A stretch of 64,000 nucleotides of DNA. Source: Pseudomonas maumuensis. GTDB taxonomy: Bacteria; Pseudomonadota; Gammaproteobacteria; Pseudomonadales; Pseudomonadaceae. The notes beneath the pieces are model-generated. The model worked only from the letters and a program-made list of their open reading frames with translations, did no database searches and was not told the origin of the DNA. Location of the stretch: positions 4,836,001 through 4,900,000 of the forward strand of contig NZ_CP077077.1 in assembly GCF_019139675.1 (NCBI RefSeq), in the 5' to 3' direction. A program made the translations under genes and the position numbers. Positions within the stretch are counted from its first letter, which is position 1. Every line of letters begins with the position of its first letter. Positions 48,349 through 58,017 of the stretch are shown piece after piece.

Positions 48349-48867
48349 TCAGCCCAGTCGCACCCGCCATTGACCGTAATGGCTGAAGCGCAAGCAGGCC
48401 AGGGGCTGCACATCGATGCAATGGAAAGAGGTGAAAGGCGCGCCCAGCGCATGCAGCATTGCGGCGCGGATGACGAAGGGGTGGGTGACGGCTATCCACT
48501 CACCTTCGCCCAGGGCGCTGTCCATCCAATGGGCAACTCGCTCGCACAGCGCAGCCAGCGATTCGCCGCCGTGAGGCGCGGCATGGGGGTCGCTCAGCCA
48601 CGCCTGCAACGCGGCTTCATCCAGATGCTTGAGCGGCTGACCTTTCCAGGTGCCCAGGTCGCAATCGCGCAGCCCCTCATCAACCGTCGCCCTCAGGCCC
48701 TCGGCTGTTTGCCGGGCACGCAGCTCAGGTGCGCTGAGGTAGCGGACCGCCGGTTCAGGCACAAGCGAGGGCAGCTCCAGCAACGGCTCGCCATCCTGGG
48801 CGAAGCGCCCCACCCTTTGCGCCTCGGTGCGGGCGTGGCAGATCAAGGTGAGGTGGATGGGCTTCAT
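48349..48867 (-). CDS. Histidine phosphatase-like protein with altered RHG motif
   Basis: A 172-residue phosphoglycerate mutase-fold protein. The expected LxRHGxT reads [10 protein letters not shown], so the first catalytic arginine is Cys and the Gly is Ala; a later [10 protein letters not shown] matches the second histidine. It may be catalytically weak or adapted to another role. The start at 48867 fits the fold. Confidence 0.72.
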   Translation of the reverse strand: MKPIHLTLICHARTEAQRVGRFAQDGEPLLELPSLVPEPAVRYLSAPELRARQTAEGLRATVDEGLRDCDLGTWKGQPLKHLDEAALQAWLSDPHAAPHGGESLAALCERVAHWMDSALGEGEWIAVTHPFVIRAAMLHALGAPFTSFHCIDVQPLACLRFSHYGQWRVRLG

Positions 48868-48944
48868 GGCAGGGCTTCGGCGGGAATGTCCGGGCACTCT
48901 AGCCGAAGTCCGGGGAACATGCGCAAGCCCTGCCAACCCCACTA

Positions 48945-51248
48945 TCAGGCCGAAGCGCGCAACTCGCGGGCGGCGGCGACCATGTTCACCAACGCCGCCT
49001 CGGTCTCTGGCCAGCCACGGGTCTTCAAGCCGCAATCCGGGTTCACCCACAACCGCTCGGCCGGAATCCGCTGGGCGGCCTTGCGCAGTAGCGTGACCAT
49101 CTCTTCCCTGGCGGGCACCCGCGGCGAATGGATGTCGTACACGCCCGGGCCGATCTCGTTCGGGTAGGCGAAACGCTCGAACGCCTCCAACAGTTCCATG
49201 TCCGAACGCGAGGTCTCGATGGTGATCACATCCGCATCCATCGCCGCGATCGACTCGATCACGTCGTTGAACTCGCTGTAGCACATATGGGTGTGAATCT
49301 GCGTCTCGTCCCGCACCCCCGAGGCACACAGGCGGAACGCCTCGGTGGCCCACTCCAGGTAGCACGGCCAGGCACTGCGGCGCAGCGGCAGGCCCTCGCG
49401 GAAGGCGGCTTCGTCGATCTGTACGATCCTGATGCCGGCGACTTCCAGATCGACCACTTCGTCACGAATGGCCAGCGCCAGCTGGCGTGCCTGCACTTCG
49501 CGGCTCACGTCCTCGCGTGGGAACGACCACATCAGCATGGTCACCGGGCCCGTCAGCATGCCCTTCATTACCTTGCGGGTCAGACTCTGGGCGTACGTGA
49601 TCCAGGCCACGGTCATCGCCTTCGGGCGGCTCAGGTCACCGAAGATCACCGCTGGCTTCACGCAGCGCGAACCGTAGCTCTGCACCCAGCCGAATCGGGT
49701 GAACACGTAGCCGTCCAGCTGCTCGGCGAAGTACTCGACCATGTCGTTGCGCTCGGCCTCGCCATGCACCAGCACGTCCAGACCGAGGTTTTCCTGGATC
49801 TCAACCGCATGGCGAATCTCGCTGTGCATGGCCTCGATATAGTCGGCCTCGGTCAGCTTGCCCTGCTTGAAGGCCTGACGCGCCAGGCGGATGGCCGCGG
49901 TCTGCGGGAACGAACCGATGGTGGTGGTCGGAAACGCCGGCAGGTTGAGCCCGGCGCGCTGCTTGGCGATGCGCTGCTCGAAAGCGCTGGCGCGCTGGCT
50001 GTCGGTTGGCTTGATCGCGGCGACACGGGCCTGCACCGCCGGCTTGTGAATCCGTGGCGAGGTGGCGCGGCTGTGCTGCACGGCGCGGCTCTGCGCCAGC
50101 GCCGCCAGCACCTCGTCGGCCTCGGGCTGGTTCAGTGCCTTGGCCAGCAACGCCACTTCCTGGCACTTCTGCACGGCGAACGCCAGCCAGCTTTTCAGTT
50201 CGTCATCGAGCTGGTCTTCACGGGCCAGGTCCACCGGGCTGTGCAACAGCGAGCACGACGGCGCCACCCACAGGCGGTCGCCCAGGCGCTCATGGGCATG
50301 GCGCAACACCTCCAGCGCCTTGTCCAGGTCGCAGCGCCAGACATTGCGGCCGTTGACCACGCCCAGCGACAGCACCTTGTAGGCCGGCAGGCGGTCGAGG
50401 ATGGTCGGGTACTGGTCCGGGGCACGCACCAGGTCGATGTGCAGGCCATCGACCGGCAGGTTGGCAGCCAGGCCGAGGTTGTCTTCGAGACCGCCGAAGT
50501 AGGTGGCGATCAGTTTTTTCAGCGGGGCGCGCTGGAGGATGTTGTAGACCCGCTCGTAGGCGTTCTTCCAGTCCTGCGGCAGGTCGAGGGCGAGGATCGG
50601 CTCGTCGATCTGCACCCACTCCACGCCCTGCACCGCCAGGCGGTTGAAGATATGGTCATACAGCGGTAGCAGGCGGTCGAGCAGCTCCAGCTTGTCGAAG
50701 TCGGCGCCCTTGGCCTTGCCCAGCCACAGGTAGGTCAACGGGCCGATCACCACCGGCTTGACCGCGTGCCCCAGGGCCATGGCTTCCTCGACCTCCTCGA
50801 ACAGTTGCTCCCAACTCAGGGCGAACTGCTGGTCGGCGCTGAACTCGGGGACCAGGTAGTGGTAGTTGGTGTCGAACCACTTGGTCATCTCCTGGGCGTG
50901 AGCACCACCGCAGCAGCTGTCGCTTCGGTCCGTCGCCACGGCGCCTCGGGCCATGGCGAACAGGGTCTGCAGGGTCGGCTTGGCAGCGTCCTTGGCACGG
51001 AAGCGTTCGGGGATCACGCCAAAGGTCAGCGAGTGGGTCAGCACCTGGTCGTACCAGGCGAAGTCGCCGACCGGCAGCAGGTCGATGCCGGCATCCTTCT
51101 GCACCTGCCAGTGGGCGGCACGCAGCTCACGGCCCACGGCGCGCAAGCCGGCTTCGTTCAGCTCGCCCTTCCAGAACGCTTCCTGGGCTTTCTTCAACTC
51201 ACGGTCGCGGCCGATGCGTGGGAAACCCAAGTTGTGTGCCAGTGCCAT
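48945..51248 (-). CDS. metE: Cobalamin-independent methionine synthase
   Basis: Transfers methyl from 5-methyltetrahydropteroyltri-glutamate to homocysteine. The 767-residue product has the N-terminal folate half ([16 protein letters not shown]) and the C-terminal zinc half with HTHMCYSEF and NPDCGLKTR zinc ligands. It is divergent from the MTHFR-like gene over two tandem TGAG-N5-CTCA palindromes. Confidence 0.97.
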   Translation of the reverse strand: MALAHNLGFPRIGRDRELKKAQEAFWKGELNEAGLRAVGRELRAAHWQVQKDAGIDLLPVGDFAWYDQVLTHSLTFGVIPERFRAKDAAKPTLQTLFAMARGAVATDRSDSCCGGAHAQEMTKWFDTNYHYLVPEFSADQQFALSWEQLFEEVEEAMALGHAVKPVVIGPLTYLWLGKAKGADFDKLELLDRLLPLYDHIFNRLAVQGVEWVQIDEPILALDLPQDWKNAYERVYNILQRAPLKKLIATYFGGLEDNLGLAANLPVDGLHIDLVRAPDQYPTILDRLPAYKVLSLGVVNGRNVWRCDLDKALEVLRHAHERLGDRLWVAPSCSLLHSPVDLAREDQLDDELKSWLAFAVQKCQEVALLAKALNQPEADEVLAALAQSRAVQHSRATSPRIHKPAVQARVAAIKPTDSQRASAFEQRIAKQRAGLNLPAFPTTTIGSFPQTAAIRLARQAFKQGKLTEADYIEAMHSEIRHAVEIQENLGLDVLVHGEAERNDMVEYFAEQLDGYVFTRFGWVQSYGSRCVKPAVIFGDLSRPKAMTVAWITYAQSLTRKVMKGMLTGPVTMLMWSFPREDVSREVQARQLALAIRDEVVDLEVAGIRIVQIDEAAFREGLPLRRSAWPCYLEWATEAFRLCASGVRDETQIHTHMCYSEFNDVIESIAAMDADVITIETSRSDMELLEAFERFAYPNEIGPGVYDIHSPRVPAREEMVTLLRKAAQRIPAERLWVNPDCGLKTRGWPETEAALVNMVAAARELRASA

Positions 51249-51304
51249 GTCGTGGTCCTCGAACCTTAAAATGAATGAGGGCGATTCTGGGCTGCGGTTT
51301 AATG

Positions 51305-51317
51305 TGAGACAAACTCA
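51305..51317. promoter_or_regulatory. Candidate MetR-type operator, distal to the MTHFR-like gene
   Basis: TGAGACAAACTCA, an exact TGAG-N5-CTCA palindrome 57 bp upstream of the metE start. It resembles the MetR consensus TGAA-N5-TTCA with one symmetric change. Confidence 0.6.
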
Positions 51318-51324
51318 TTAAATT

Positions 51325-51337
51325 TGAGATGAACTCA
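51325..51337. promoter_or_regulatory. Candidate MetR-type operator, second copy
   Basis: TGAGATGAACTCA, a second TGAG-N5-CTCA palindrome whose start is exactly 20 bp from the first, i.e. about two helical turns and on the same DNA face. Confidence 0.6.
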
Positions 51338-51480
51338 AGATTTGTTCATAGTGCCTTTTGGATGCCGTCGGCCCGGGCCCATATGTCTCAATCAACACAT
51401 TCCCCCGCGCATTCAGACATGCCAAAGCCGCCCACCTGTCGCACACTGCCACCCTGCCCCAACCCGGTAGCCCACACCCC

Positions 51481-53025
51481 ATGAGCCTGCTGAAAACGAC
51501 CCTGGACGCCAACGCCTTCGCCTGCATCCTCGAGTTCGTGCCCAAGCCCAGCGCCGAGCGTTTCGCCACCCTCGACACCCTCATGGCCCGCACCCAGCTG
51601 TGCGGCTGGCCGCTGACCGTGGCCATCGGCGACCGCGTCGGCAGCGCCCTGGACATGTCGCCGCTGGACGCCTTCAACAGCCTGGCCGAGCCCGTCCCCA
51701 CCCTGCTGCACTTCTCTGGCAAGGACCGCGAGCGCCGTGAGCTGCTGGCGCAATTGCAACGCATGGACGCCGCCGGCCTCGACCAGCTCCTGCTGCTTAC
51801 CGGCGACCGCCTGCCCGGCCACGTCCCCGGCGAGCGCCCGGTGCGCTACCTCGAATCCGTCGCCGCCCTGCAGATCGTCCGCCAGGCCCGCCCGCACTGG
51901 CTGCTGGCCGCCGCGCTCAATCCGTTCAAGTACCAGGAGGCCGAAGGCGGCGCGCAGTACAGCAAGGCCGAGAAGAAACTCGCCGCCGGCGCCGACCTGT
52001 TCATCCTGCAACTCGGTTTCGATATCGACAAACACCAGGAAGCCTTCGACTGGATGCAGCGCCAGCCCCGCCCCAAGCCGCTGATGGCCTGCATCATGGC
52101 GCTGACCGAGGGCCGTGCCGGGATGCTCGAGCATGTCGCCGGGGTGACCGTCACGCCATCGATGCGCGCACTGCTGGCCGCCGAGGCAGCGGTTTCCAAG
52201 AGCTACGCCAAGGAGCGCGCCAACCAGCGCCTGGCCTTGCAGGTGATCGGCCTGAAATTGATGGGCTATGCCGGGGTGCATTTGTCCGGCATCCACGAGG
52301 TGGCGCAGTTCGAGGCGCTGGAGCAGGCCATCGCGGTGCTGCAAGCGCAGTTCAGCTCACTGCAGGACTGGACTCCGGCCTGGGAAGCGGCCTGGCAGGC
52401 ACCTGGCCTGACGCCGGTCACCTTCCATCCACCCGGGCACGCCTGGCGCCTCGGGCAACGGCAGATCACCGCCTCCAACAAGGAAAAGGTTCGCTATCAC
52501 CTGCTGTCGGCGATGCACCACCAGTTGTTCAGCCGCACCACCGCCTTGAGCAAGGCCTTCGGCTGGGCCGTGACCCGGCCGCTATGGGCCAACCCCACGG
52601 CAGCGCAGTGGCTGCACCAGCTGGAACGGCGTATCAAACGGCCGATGGTGGGCTGCGATACCTGTGGCAGTTGTCGGCTGGAGGACACGCTGTATATCTG
52701 CCCCGAGACTTGCCCCAAGGGGCTGGCAAACGGGCCGTGCGGCGGCACCAGCCTGGACCGTTGCGAATTCGGCGATCGGGAATGCGTGCACAGCGCCAAG
52801 TACCGGCTGGCGGTGAGCGTGGGCAGGACCGAGGTGTTGCGTGAGCGGCTGATTCCCTGTGTGCAGGTGGAGAACCGGCAGCGTAGTTCGTGGCCGGGGT
52901 GGTTCGAGCCTGCGCCGCTTGCCACGGTCGAGCCTACACTCACGAACGACGACGACCTGCTTGCCAAAACGCGGGATCGCCTGGCGACGCCACGACGCGA
53001 GAGAGTCTCGCTGGATGACCTGTAA
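51481..53025 (+). CDS. Methylenetetrahydrofolate reductase-like protein with cysteine-rich C-terminal domain
   Basis: A 514-residue protein. Residues 1-300 form a MetF-like TIM barrel (LEFVPKPSAERF, LLLLTGDRLPG, FILQLGFDID). Residues about 395-450 form an MTHFR_C-type module with several cysteines (GCDTCGSCRLEDTLYICPETC). It may supply methyl-THF to divergent MetE, or reduce the folate with a partner. The only in-frame alternative start is TTG at 51358; ATG 51481 begins the conserved part. Confidence 0.82.
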   Translation: MSLLKTTLDANAFACILEFVPKPSAERFATLDTLMARTQLCGWPLTVAIGDRVGSALDMSPLDAFNSLAEPVPTLLHFSGKDRERRELLAQLQRMDAAGLDQLLLLTGDRLPGHVPGERPVRYLESVAALQIVRQARPHWLLAAALNPFKYQEAEGGAQYSKAEKKLAAGADLFILQLGFDIDKHQEAFDWMQRQPRPKPLMACIMALTEGRAGMLEHVAGVTVTPSMRALLAAEAAVSKSYAKERANQRLALQVIGLKLMGYAGVHLSGIHEVAQFEALEQAIAVLQAQFSSLQDWTPAWEAAWQAPGLTPVTFHPPGHAWRLGQRQITASNKEKVRYHLLSAMHHQLFSRTTALSKAFGWAVTRPLWANPTAAQWLHQLERRIKRPMVGCDTCGSCRLEDTLYICPETCPKGLANGPCGGTSLDRCEFGDRECVHSAKYRLAVSVGRTEVLRERLIPCVQVENRQRSSWPGWFEPAPLATVEPTLTNDDDLLAKTRDRLATPRRERVSLDDL

Positions 53026-53040
53026 CCAGGAGCAAGCTGA

Positions 53041-53805
53041 TCAGCCGCTGTGGTGAGACAGCAAGACCTCCAGCCCCTGCCAATCCCCAGCCTGCCCGGT
53101 AACGACCAGCAGCCGATTGCCGACGCCTGAAGAAGCCGCCACACACCGCCCCTGCTCGTCCCAGAACGCGCTGCGCCCTGCCGCCGCCCAGCCTCCCGTG
53201 CTACCACCATGGTTGGCCATGAGCACCGCCATGGCATGCCGCTGAGCGTGCCCCTGCAGCAATGCGCTATCCGTCGGATACCCGCCCTCCCCGATCAACA
53301 CTCCCGTCGCATACACCTGCGCGCCACGCTGCGCCGCCTCGGCGGCATGCTCGGGATGGGTGAAGTCGGCGCACACCGACAAGGCCACCGACAGCCCGGC
53401 GAACGACAACAGTTCGCCCCCGCTCCCCGCGTCGAAGAACGCGTCCTCGCCGGTATGCAGATGCTGCTTGGTATAGGCCGCAATCGAGCCATCCGGGTGG
53501 AGGATGCAGGCTGCAATCCGCGGCTTGTGCTGGCCCGGCACCTTGAGCGGCATGCCGACCACCGTGGTCATGCCCGCTTCCTGGGCGAACTGTCGCAGGG
53601 GTGCCAGCAGCGGCGTGTCCAGCTCCTGCGCCAGGCCGCTGGCTACCGAAAGCGCGTAGCCGGTGAGGGACAGTTCGGGGAAGAGCAATAGCCCCACGCC
53701 GTGCTCGTGGGCCTGGCGCATGAACGCCAGGTGCAGGGCCAGGTTGGCAGGGATGTCGCCATCATGAATGGAGCATTGGGCAGCGGCGAATACGGCGTTT
53801 GGCAT
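53041..53805 (-). CDS. Carbon-nitrogen hydrolase (nitrilase family)
   Basis: A 254-residue nitrilase-fold enzyme with an intact triad: Glu44 (FPELSLTGY), Lys113 (YTKQHLHTGE) and Cys145 (SVCADFTHPEH). The amide or nitrile substrate is unknown. It converges with the MTHFR-like gene, leaving a 15-bp gap. Confidence 0.85.
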   Translation of the reverse strand: MPNAVFAAAQCSIHDGDIPANLALHLAFMRQAHEHGVGLLLFPELSLTGYALSVASGLAQELDTPLLAPLRQFAQEAGMTTVVGMPLKVPGQHKPRIAACILHPDGSIAAYTKQHLHTGEDAFFDAGSGGELLSFAGLSVALSVCADFTHPEHAAEAAQRGAQVYATGVLIGEGGYPTDSALLQGHAQRHAMAVLMANHGGSTGGWAAAGRSAFWDEQGRCVAASSGVGNRLLVVTGQAGDWQGLEVLLSHHSG

Positions 53806-53910
53806 GGGCGACTCCTGTCGAAGGTGGCAGAACTTTGCTCGCCCTTCATCCAGAAGACAATATCTGCATCAACGCTGCGGGCCCTGCGCGGCAGGGAAGA
53901 GCGTGGGAGA

Positions 53911-55119
53911 TTATTGTTGCTGCCCGTCAACGGCAGCAACAGTGCCGGGCAAGGCCCCCCTGGCCGGCAACCAAACAGTGAAGGTAGTGCCATAGGCCGC
54001 ATCCGAGCGCATGCCGATCCTGCCGCCATGCGCCTCGGCAATCTGCTTGACGATGAACAAGCCCAAGCCCACCGAGCGCAGCGGATCCTCGCGCTCACTG
54101 CCCCGCGTCATCGGCTCGAACAGCGTCGGGATCAACGCATCAGCAATGGCCGGCCCGTGATTGTGAACGCTCAAGGTCGCGCCTTCATCCTTCAAGTCGG
54201 TGGTCACGGTGATCGGCAAGCCCGGGTCGCCATAGGCCACGCTGTTGGCGACCAGGTTGCCGAGCATCTGCTGCAAGCGGTCCTGGTCCACCTCGAAGGT
54301 GCCATGCCCGCGCGAATAATGGCGAATACTGGCCTGGGCGAAGGCCACCCTGAGCTCGCTCACGCACTGGTCCACCGCCTGGCGCAAATCGACCTGCTGA
54401 CGCGTCACGCGGATGCCCTGCCCTAGCCTGACCGAGGCGAAGTCCAGCAGGTCGACGATCATCCGCTGCGCGCGGTCGGCGGCACTGCCGATGCTACCCA
54501 GCAAGCGCCGGGCCCGGTCGCTGTCGGCATCACGCTCGAGCAGTTGGGTCGCCATCTTGATGGCCGTCATCGGGTTCTTCAGGTCATGGCTGGCGACCGC
54601 GACCATCTGCTCGGCGAGGACGGCGCGGCGCTCGGCGTTTTCATAGGCAGCGGCAAGTTCGGCCTGTGCCCGTTGCAGGGCGGCCTCGGCGCTGACCTTC
54701 TGCGCCAGCAGCTCTTCGGCGCGCTGCATGGCCACGAGCGCCGCACGTTCGTTGCGATCCCGCTCACGGGTGCCGACCAGCGCCAGGTGGTAGCGCACCC
54801 CCTCGGCGGTTTCACGCCGCACCCCGTTGAGCAGCATGGCCAGCAGGTGCCCATCGCGATGGCGCAGCTCGAGCTTCACCTCCGACACCGAGCCCTGCAG
54901 GTTCATCAACGGCCCCCAGTGCGTGAGCTGGAACGCCCGCCCCGCAGCCGTCAGCAGCTGATCGAAACTGCGCGCCTGCAACGCCGCCGGGTCATGCCCC
55001 AGCCACTGGCTGAACGTCTGGTTGCAGCGCAGCACGGTGCCATCCGCGGCCATGACGACCAGCCCGCACGGCGCGTGCTCGAACAACGACTCATCGAACA
55101 ACAAGGCAGCGTCATTCAT
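53911..55119 (-). CDS. PAS-domain sensor histidine kinase
   Basis: A 402-residue soluble kinase. PAS occupies about residues 8-118, a coiled coil 120-170, HisKA has phospho-acceptor His178 in VASHDLKNPMTA, and HATPase_c has an N-box NLVANSVAYGD and GLGLFIVKQIAEAHGG. There is no receiver or TM segment. Its start overlaps the stop of the RsbQ-like gene by 8 bp, so they are coupled. An in-frame ATG at 55131 is also possible. No response regulator is adjacent. Confidence 0.88.
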   Translation of the reverse strand: MNDAALLFDESLFEHAPCGLVVMAADGTVLRCNQTFSQWLGHDPAALQARSFDQLLTAAGRAFQLTHWGPLMNLQGSVSEVKLELRHRDGHLLAMLLNGVRRETAEGVRYHLALVGTRERDRNERAALVAMQRAEELLAQKVSAEAALQRAQAELAAAYENAERRAVLAEQMVAVASHDLKNPMTAIKMATQLLERDADSDRARRLLGSIGSAADRAQRMIVDLLDFASVRLGQGIRVTRQQVDLRQAVDQCVSELRVAFAQASIRHYSRGHGTFEVDQDRLQQMLGNLVANSVAYGDPGLPITVTTDLKDEGATLSVHNHGPAIADALIPTLFEPMTRGSEREDPLRSVGLGLFIVKQIAEAHGGRIGMRSDAAYGTTFTVWLPARGALPGTVAAVDGQQQ

Positions 55120-55924
55120 GGCCAAACCCATGCTTTGAGAAGAAGGCATCCATCGCCGCCGCGCAGGCCCCTGGGGCGCTCAGCTGCGGGTAATGGCCCA
55201 TGTTGTCGATAAGGCTCAGCTGGCTGTCGGGGAGCACGCGATGCAGGTACTCGCCCACGGCCACCGGCACCACCGGGTCGCCCGTACATTGCACGATCAG
55301 CGTCGGCACCGACAGGCCGCTGACCTCCTGGCGGTGGTCGCAGAGGAAGATGACCCGGGCAAAATGCCGGGCGATCTGCGCGTCGGTGCGGCAGAAACTG
55401 CTGGTCAGCTCCGCCTGCAGCAACGGTTGCCCTGGCGTGCCCATCAGCGTCGGGGCCATGGAACTGGACCAGCCGAGGTAGTTGTCATCGAGGGTGGTGA
55501 GCAGCGCCTGGATTTCATCCGGCGCAAAGCCACCGGTGTACCCCGTCGAATCGATGTAGCAGGGCGAGCCGCCGATCATCACCAGCCCGGCAATCCGCCC
55601 AGGCCGCTGACGCTCCGCCAGCACGCCGATCATCGCGCTCACCGAGTGCCCGACCACGATCACCGGCCCCTCGGCGTACGCATCGATGAGCTCGTTGAGG
55701 TCCGTGGCATAGCCCCAGAGCGACGCATATTTTTCCGCCGTGTAGGCCGCAAGGTCGGACTGACCGGCACCGACCAGGTCGTAGCTGACCACGCGAAAGC
55801 GCGTGACCAGATGAGGCAACAGGCAGCGCCACATCGACTGATCGCAGCCGAAGCCGTGCGACAGGATCAAGGTGGCACTGCCGTTGCCAGCGACGTGCAC
55901 GTTGTTACGCTTTTGCAGGGTCAT
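55112..55924 (-). CDS. RsbQ-like alpha/beta hydrolase
   Basis: A 270-residue hydrolase with the triad Ser94 (VGHSVSAMIG), Asp216 (CTGDPVVPV) and His244 (NMGHYPQL). Spacing and the SHGFGCDQSMW and GHSVSAM blocks are those of Bacillus RsbQ and its relatives, the plant KAI2/D14 signal receptors. RsbQ makes or senses a small hydrophobic signal for its PAS partner RsbP. Here the coupled partner is the PAS kinase. Confidence 0.9.
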   Translation of the reverse strand: MTLQKRNNVHVAGNGSATLILSHGFGCDQSMWRCLLPHLVTRFRVVSYDLVGAGQSDLAAYTAEKYASLWGYATDLNELIDAYAEGPVIVVGHSVSAMIGVLAERQRPGRIAGLVMIGGSPCYIDSTGYTGGFAPDEIQALLTTLDDNYLGWSSSMAPTLMGTPGQPLLQAELTSSFCRTDAQIARHFARVIFLCDHRQEVSGLSVPTLIVQCTGDPVVPVAVGEYLHRVLPDSQLSLIDNMGHYPQLSAPGACAAAMDAFFSKHGFGHE

Positions 55925-56271
55925 TACCTATCCCGATGTCGTGCAACGTTGTGCTGAGCAGTGCCGAGCGGTCCATGCTGCTGGTGAGAATAGTCGAGGC
56001 GTGGGGCGGGTGGCTTGGATTGGTCGGCAGGTTGGGGCGGCCAATGGAGCAGCGGTGCGCGGGGCTCGACGTCACGGGCGCACCGGGTGGATCAGGGTTG
56101 AACTGGTGGACACCATACGCGATATGGGTGGAAAGAGGGCGGATTCTGCGGCAAATAGCCGGGCGAACAGCGAGTTCAGCATTAGCGGCTCGGGAGCAGG
56201 ATCGTGGAAGAGGACTTGCCCCACGATTGGGTCGACGAAAACCAACACGCGCGAGCTCAAAAAGACATCAC
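55925..56271. other. Intergenic region without a confident gene
   Basis: 347 bp between the RsbQ-like gene and the PIN gene. Short ORFs only. A 25-codon GTG-initiated plus-strand frame ending at about 56280 (VEEDLPHDWVDENQH) could be a gene remnant. No repeats or hairpins stand out. Confidence 0.4.
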
Positions 56272-56757
56272 TTATCGATAAAAATCATCCAGCCGTTGAT
56301 GAGCAACTACCCATGGCAGGCGCCGCGCATTTGCCTGCATCCGCATATAGGCATCATGGGCCTGATCAACAGTGATCACCCCCTCTCGAACAAGCTCCTC
56401 AACCACCCAGAGCGTCCCCTTCACCTCAACGTTCTCCAGCAACGCCGCTTTGCGCAACGCCTCATCACCGGACAGCAGCGGGCATTTCTCCTGCCTGGCC
56501 AGCGCCAGGGCGAAGCAATCATTACGACTAGGCCCCCTGACCCGGCCAACCAACTCCACGGCGTAAAGCATGGTGGCAGCGTTGAGTTCAGCCAACTTGA
56601 GCCCTAGGCCCATCAGATGCCCATGCTGGGCTTCGAGCTCATCGAAGTAGAGGATATCTGGCACAGTGAACTGGTAAGGCAGCGTGAAGAGTTGAGCCAG
56701 CAGCTCGCCCTCTTCAAGGTCGATCAGGATGTTGGCATCACTGATGAGCAGCTGCAT
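56272..56757 (-). CDS. PIN-domain protein, probable toxin
   Basis: A 161-residue PIN-fold protein with acidic residues in the expected places: Asp7 (LLISDANILIDL), Glu40/42, Asp80 (SRNDCFALALA) and Asp98 (LLSGDEAL). PIN domains are Mg-dependent RNases and often toxins. It overlaps the XRE-ImmA/IrrE gene by 20 bp, so the pair is translated together; toxicity is inferred. Confidence 0.8.
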   Translation of the reverse strand: MQLLISDANILIDLEEGELLAQLFTLPYQFTVPDILYFDELEAQHGHLMGLGLKLAELNAATMLYAVELVGRVRGPSRNDCFALALARQEKCPLLSGDEALRKAALLENVEVKGTLWVVEELVREGVITVDQAHDAYMRMQANARRLPWVVAHQRLDDFYR

Positions 56758-57805
56758 CCAGTAACTCCAATTTACGCGCCTGGTGGAACTGATAGACCGT
56801 CATGCCTAGCAACTCCGCCGCCTTGGACTCACTGAGGATCCCCTCCCCCAAGGCGCGATAGACCAGTTGCTGGAACAACCGCGTGGTTTCCTGCCGATAC
56901 GCTGGTCCTGGCTCCTGCTTGCGCCAGCCCTGTTTGACGAACACCATGAACAGCCGCTCACGCACCGCCTGCGGGATGATCTCCAGGTCGCCAGCGCGAT
57001 ACAGGCAGCCCTGCATGCTGAGGCCAAATTCCGCCTTGAGCAGATACAACTCGCGCACCTCCAGCATGTGACGCTTGTTGCCCAGATGCTGCCGCATGGC
57101 GCTGGCCGGCACCAGCAATGCCGAGGCAAAACGGTTACAGGCCTTTTCCTCATCCAACCCCTCGGCCAACCGACCGTGCATCAGCAGATGGCCGAGCTCG
57201 TGGGCCAGGGTGAAACGCTGCCGGTCCCCCGGCCAGTCAGCCGACACCACGATGACCGGCTGCCCCGCCACGCTGGCCTGCAGGCCATCGAACTTCGCCT
57301 GCGCATCGACCTGGGTGATGATCACCAGAATCCCATGCGTCTCCAGCACGTCGATCAAATCGGGTATCGGGCTAGACCCCAGCCCCCACAGCTGCCGCAC
57401 CTGGTCTGCCAGGTTGTCGACCGCCTGTAACGATTCCAACTGCGCAGGCAGCCCCGCCGGCGCGCTGAAGGCCTGCACGGGATAGTCCGGCCATAGGTTG
57501 ATCAGCTCTTGCCAGCGCTCCGCCTGATCCAGCACATCAGCCTCGATGCGCTTCAGGATCGCCTTCGGCGTGCTGCAACGCTTGCGATATTCGACCCCCG
57601 CCAGCTCGACCTTGGCCGGACGGAAGAAATACTCGGCGCGCACCGACAGCGCCTTGCACAAACGCACGAGCACGCCAGAACTGGGCATGCTCTGATCATG
57701 TTCGTACTTCTTGATCATGTTGGCGCTCACGCCCACCTGCTCACCTAGCGCCTGCATCGACAGGCCAGCAGCAGCGCGGGCACGTTTGAGCCGCTCGCCG
57801 ATCAT
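56738..57805 (-). CDS. XRE regulator with ImmA/IrrE metallopeptidase domain, probable antitoxin
   Basis: A 355-residue protein. An N-terminal XRE helix-turn-helix (residues 1-60, MQALGEQVGVSANMIKKYEH) is followed by an ImmA/IrrE zinc-peptidase domain with HELGH at about 202-206 and a third ligand near EEKACNRFA. A C-terminal helical region contains a second HTH-like stretch. Such proteins act as protease-type regulators, often as antitoxins. The ATG at 57805 has a GGGAGG ribosome binding site. Confidence 0.85.
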   Translation of the reverse strand: MIGERLKRARAAAGLSMQALGEQVGVSANMIKKYEHDQSMPSSGVLVRLCKALSVRAEYFFRPAKVELAGVEYRKRCSTPKAILKRIEADVLDQAERWQELINLWPDYPVQAFSAPAGLPAQLESLQAVDNLADQVRQLWGLGSSPIPDLIDVLETHGILVIITQVDAQAKFDGLQASVAGQPVIVVSADWPGDRQRFTLAHELGHLLMHGRLAEGLDEEKACNRFASALLVPASAMRQHLGNKRHMLEVRELYLLKAEFGLSMQGCLYRAGDLEIIPQAVRERLFMVFVKQGWRKQEPGPAYRQETTRLFQQLVYRALGEGILSESKAAELLGMTVYQFHQARKLELLDAAAHQ

Positions 57806-58017
57806 CGGCGGCCTCCCTCGGTTTACGAAAAATAGAAATTCCAAAGAAATATAAACCTGATAACACTACCCGTCGAGACTTGGGCGACGACCGTTCTAGC
57901 GAGGCCGTGCCAAGGACTGGGCCAGTCACACTCGCCCGCTGATTCATCTGCGTCTCAAAAGAATGTATAAAGCGTCAGCGCCCTGCGACCCCGACGTCCG
58001 CACAAGGAAACCCCTCC

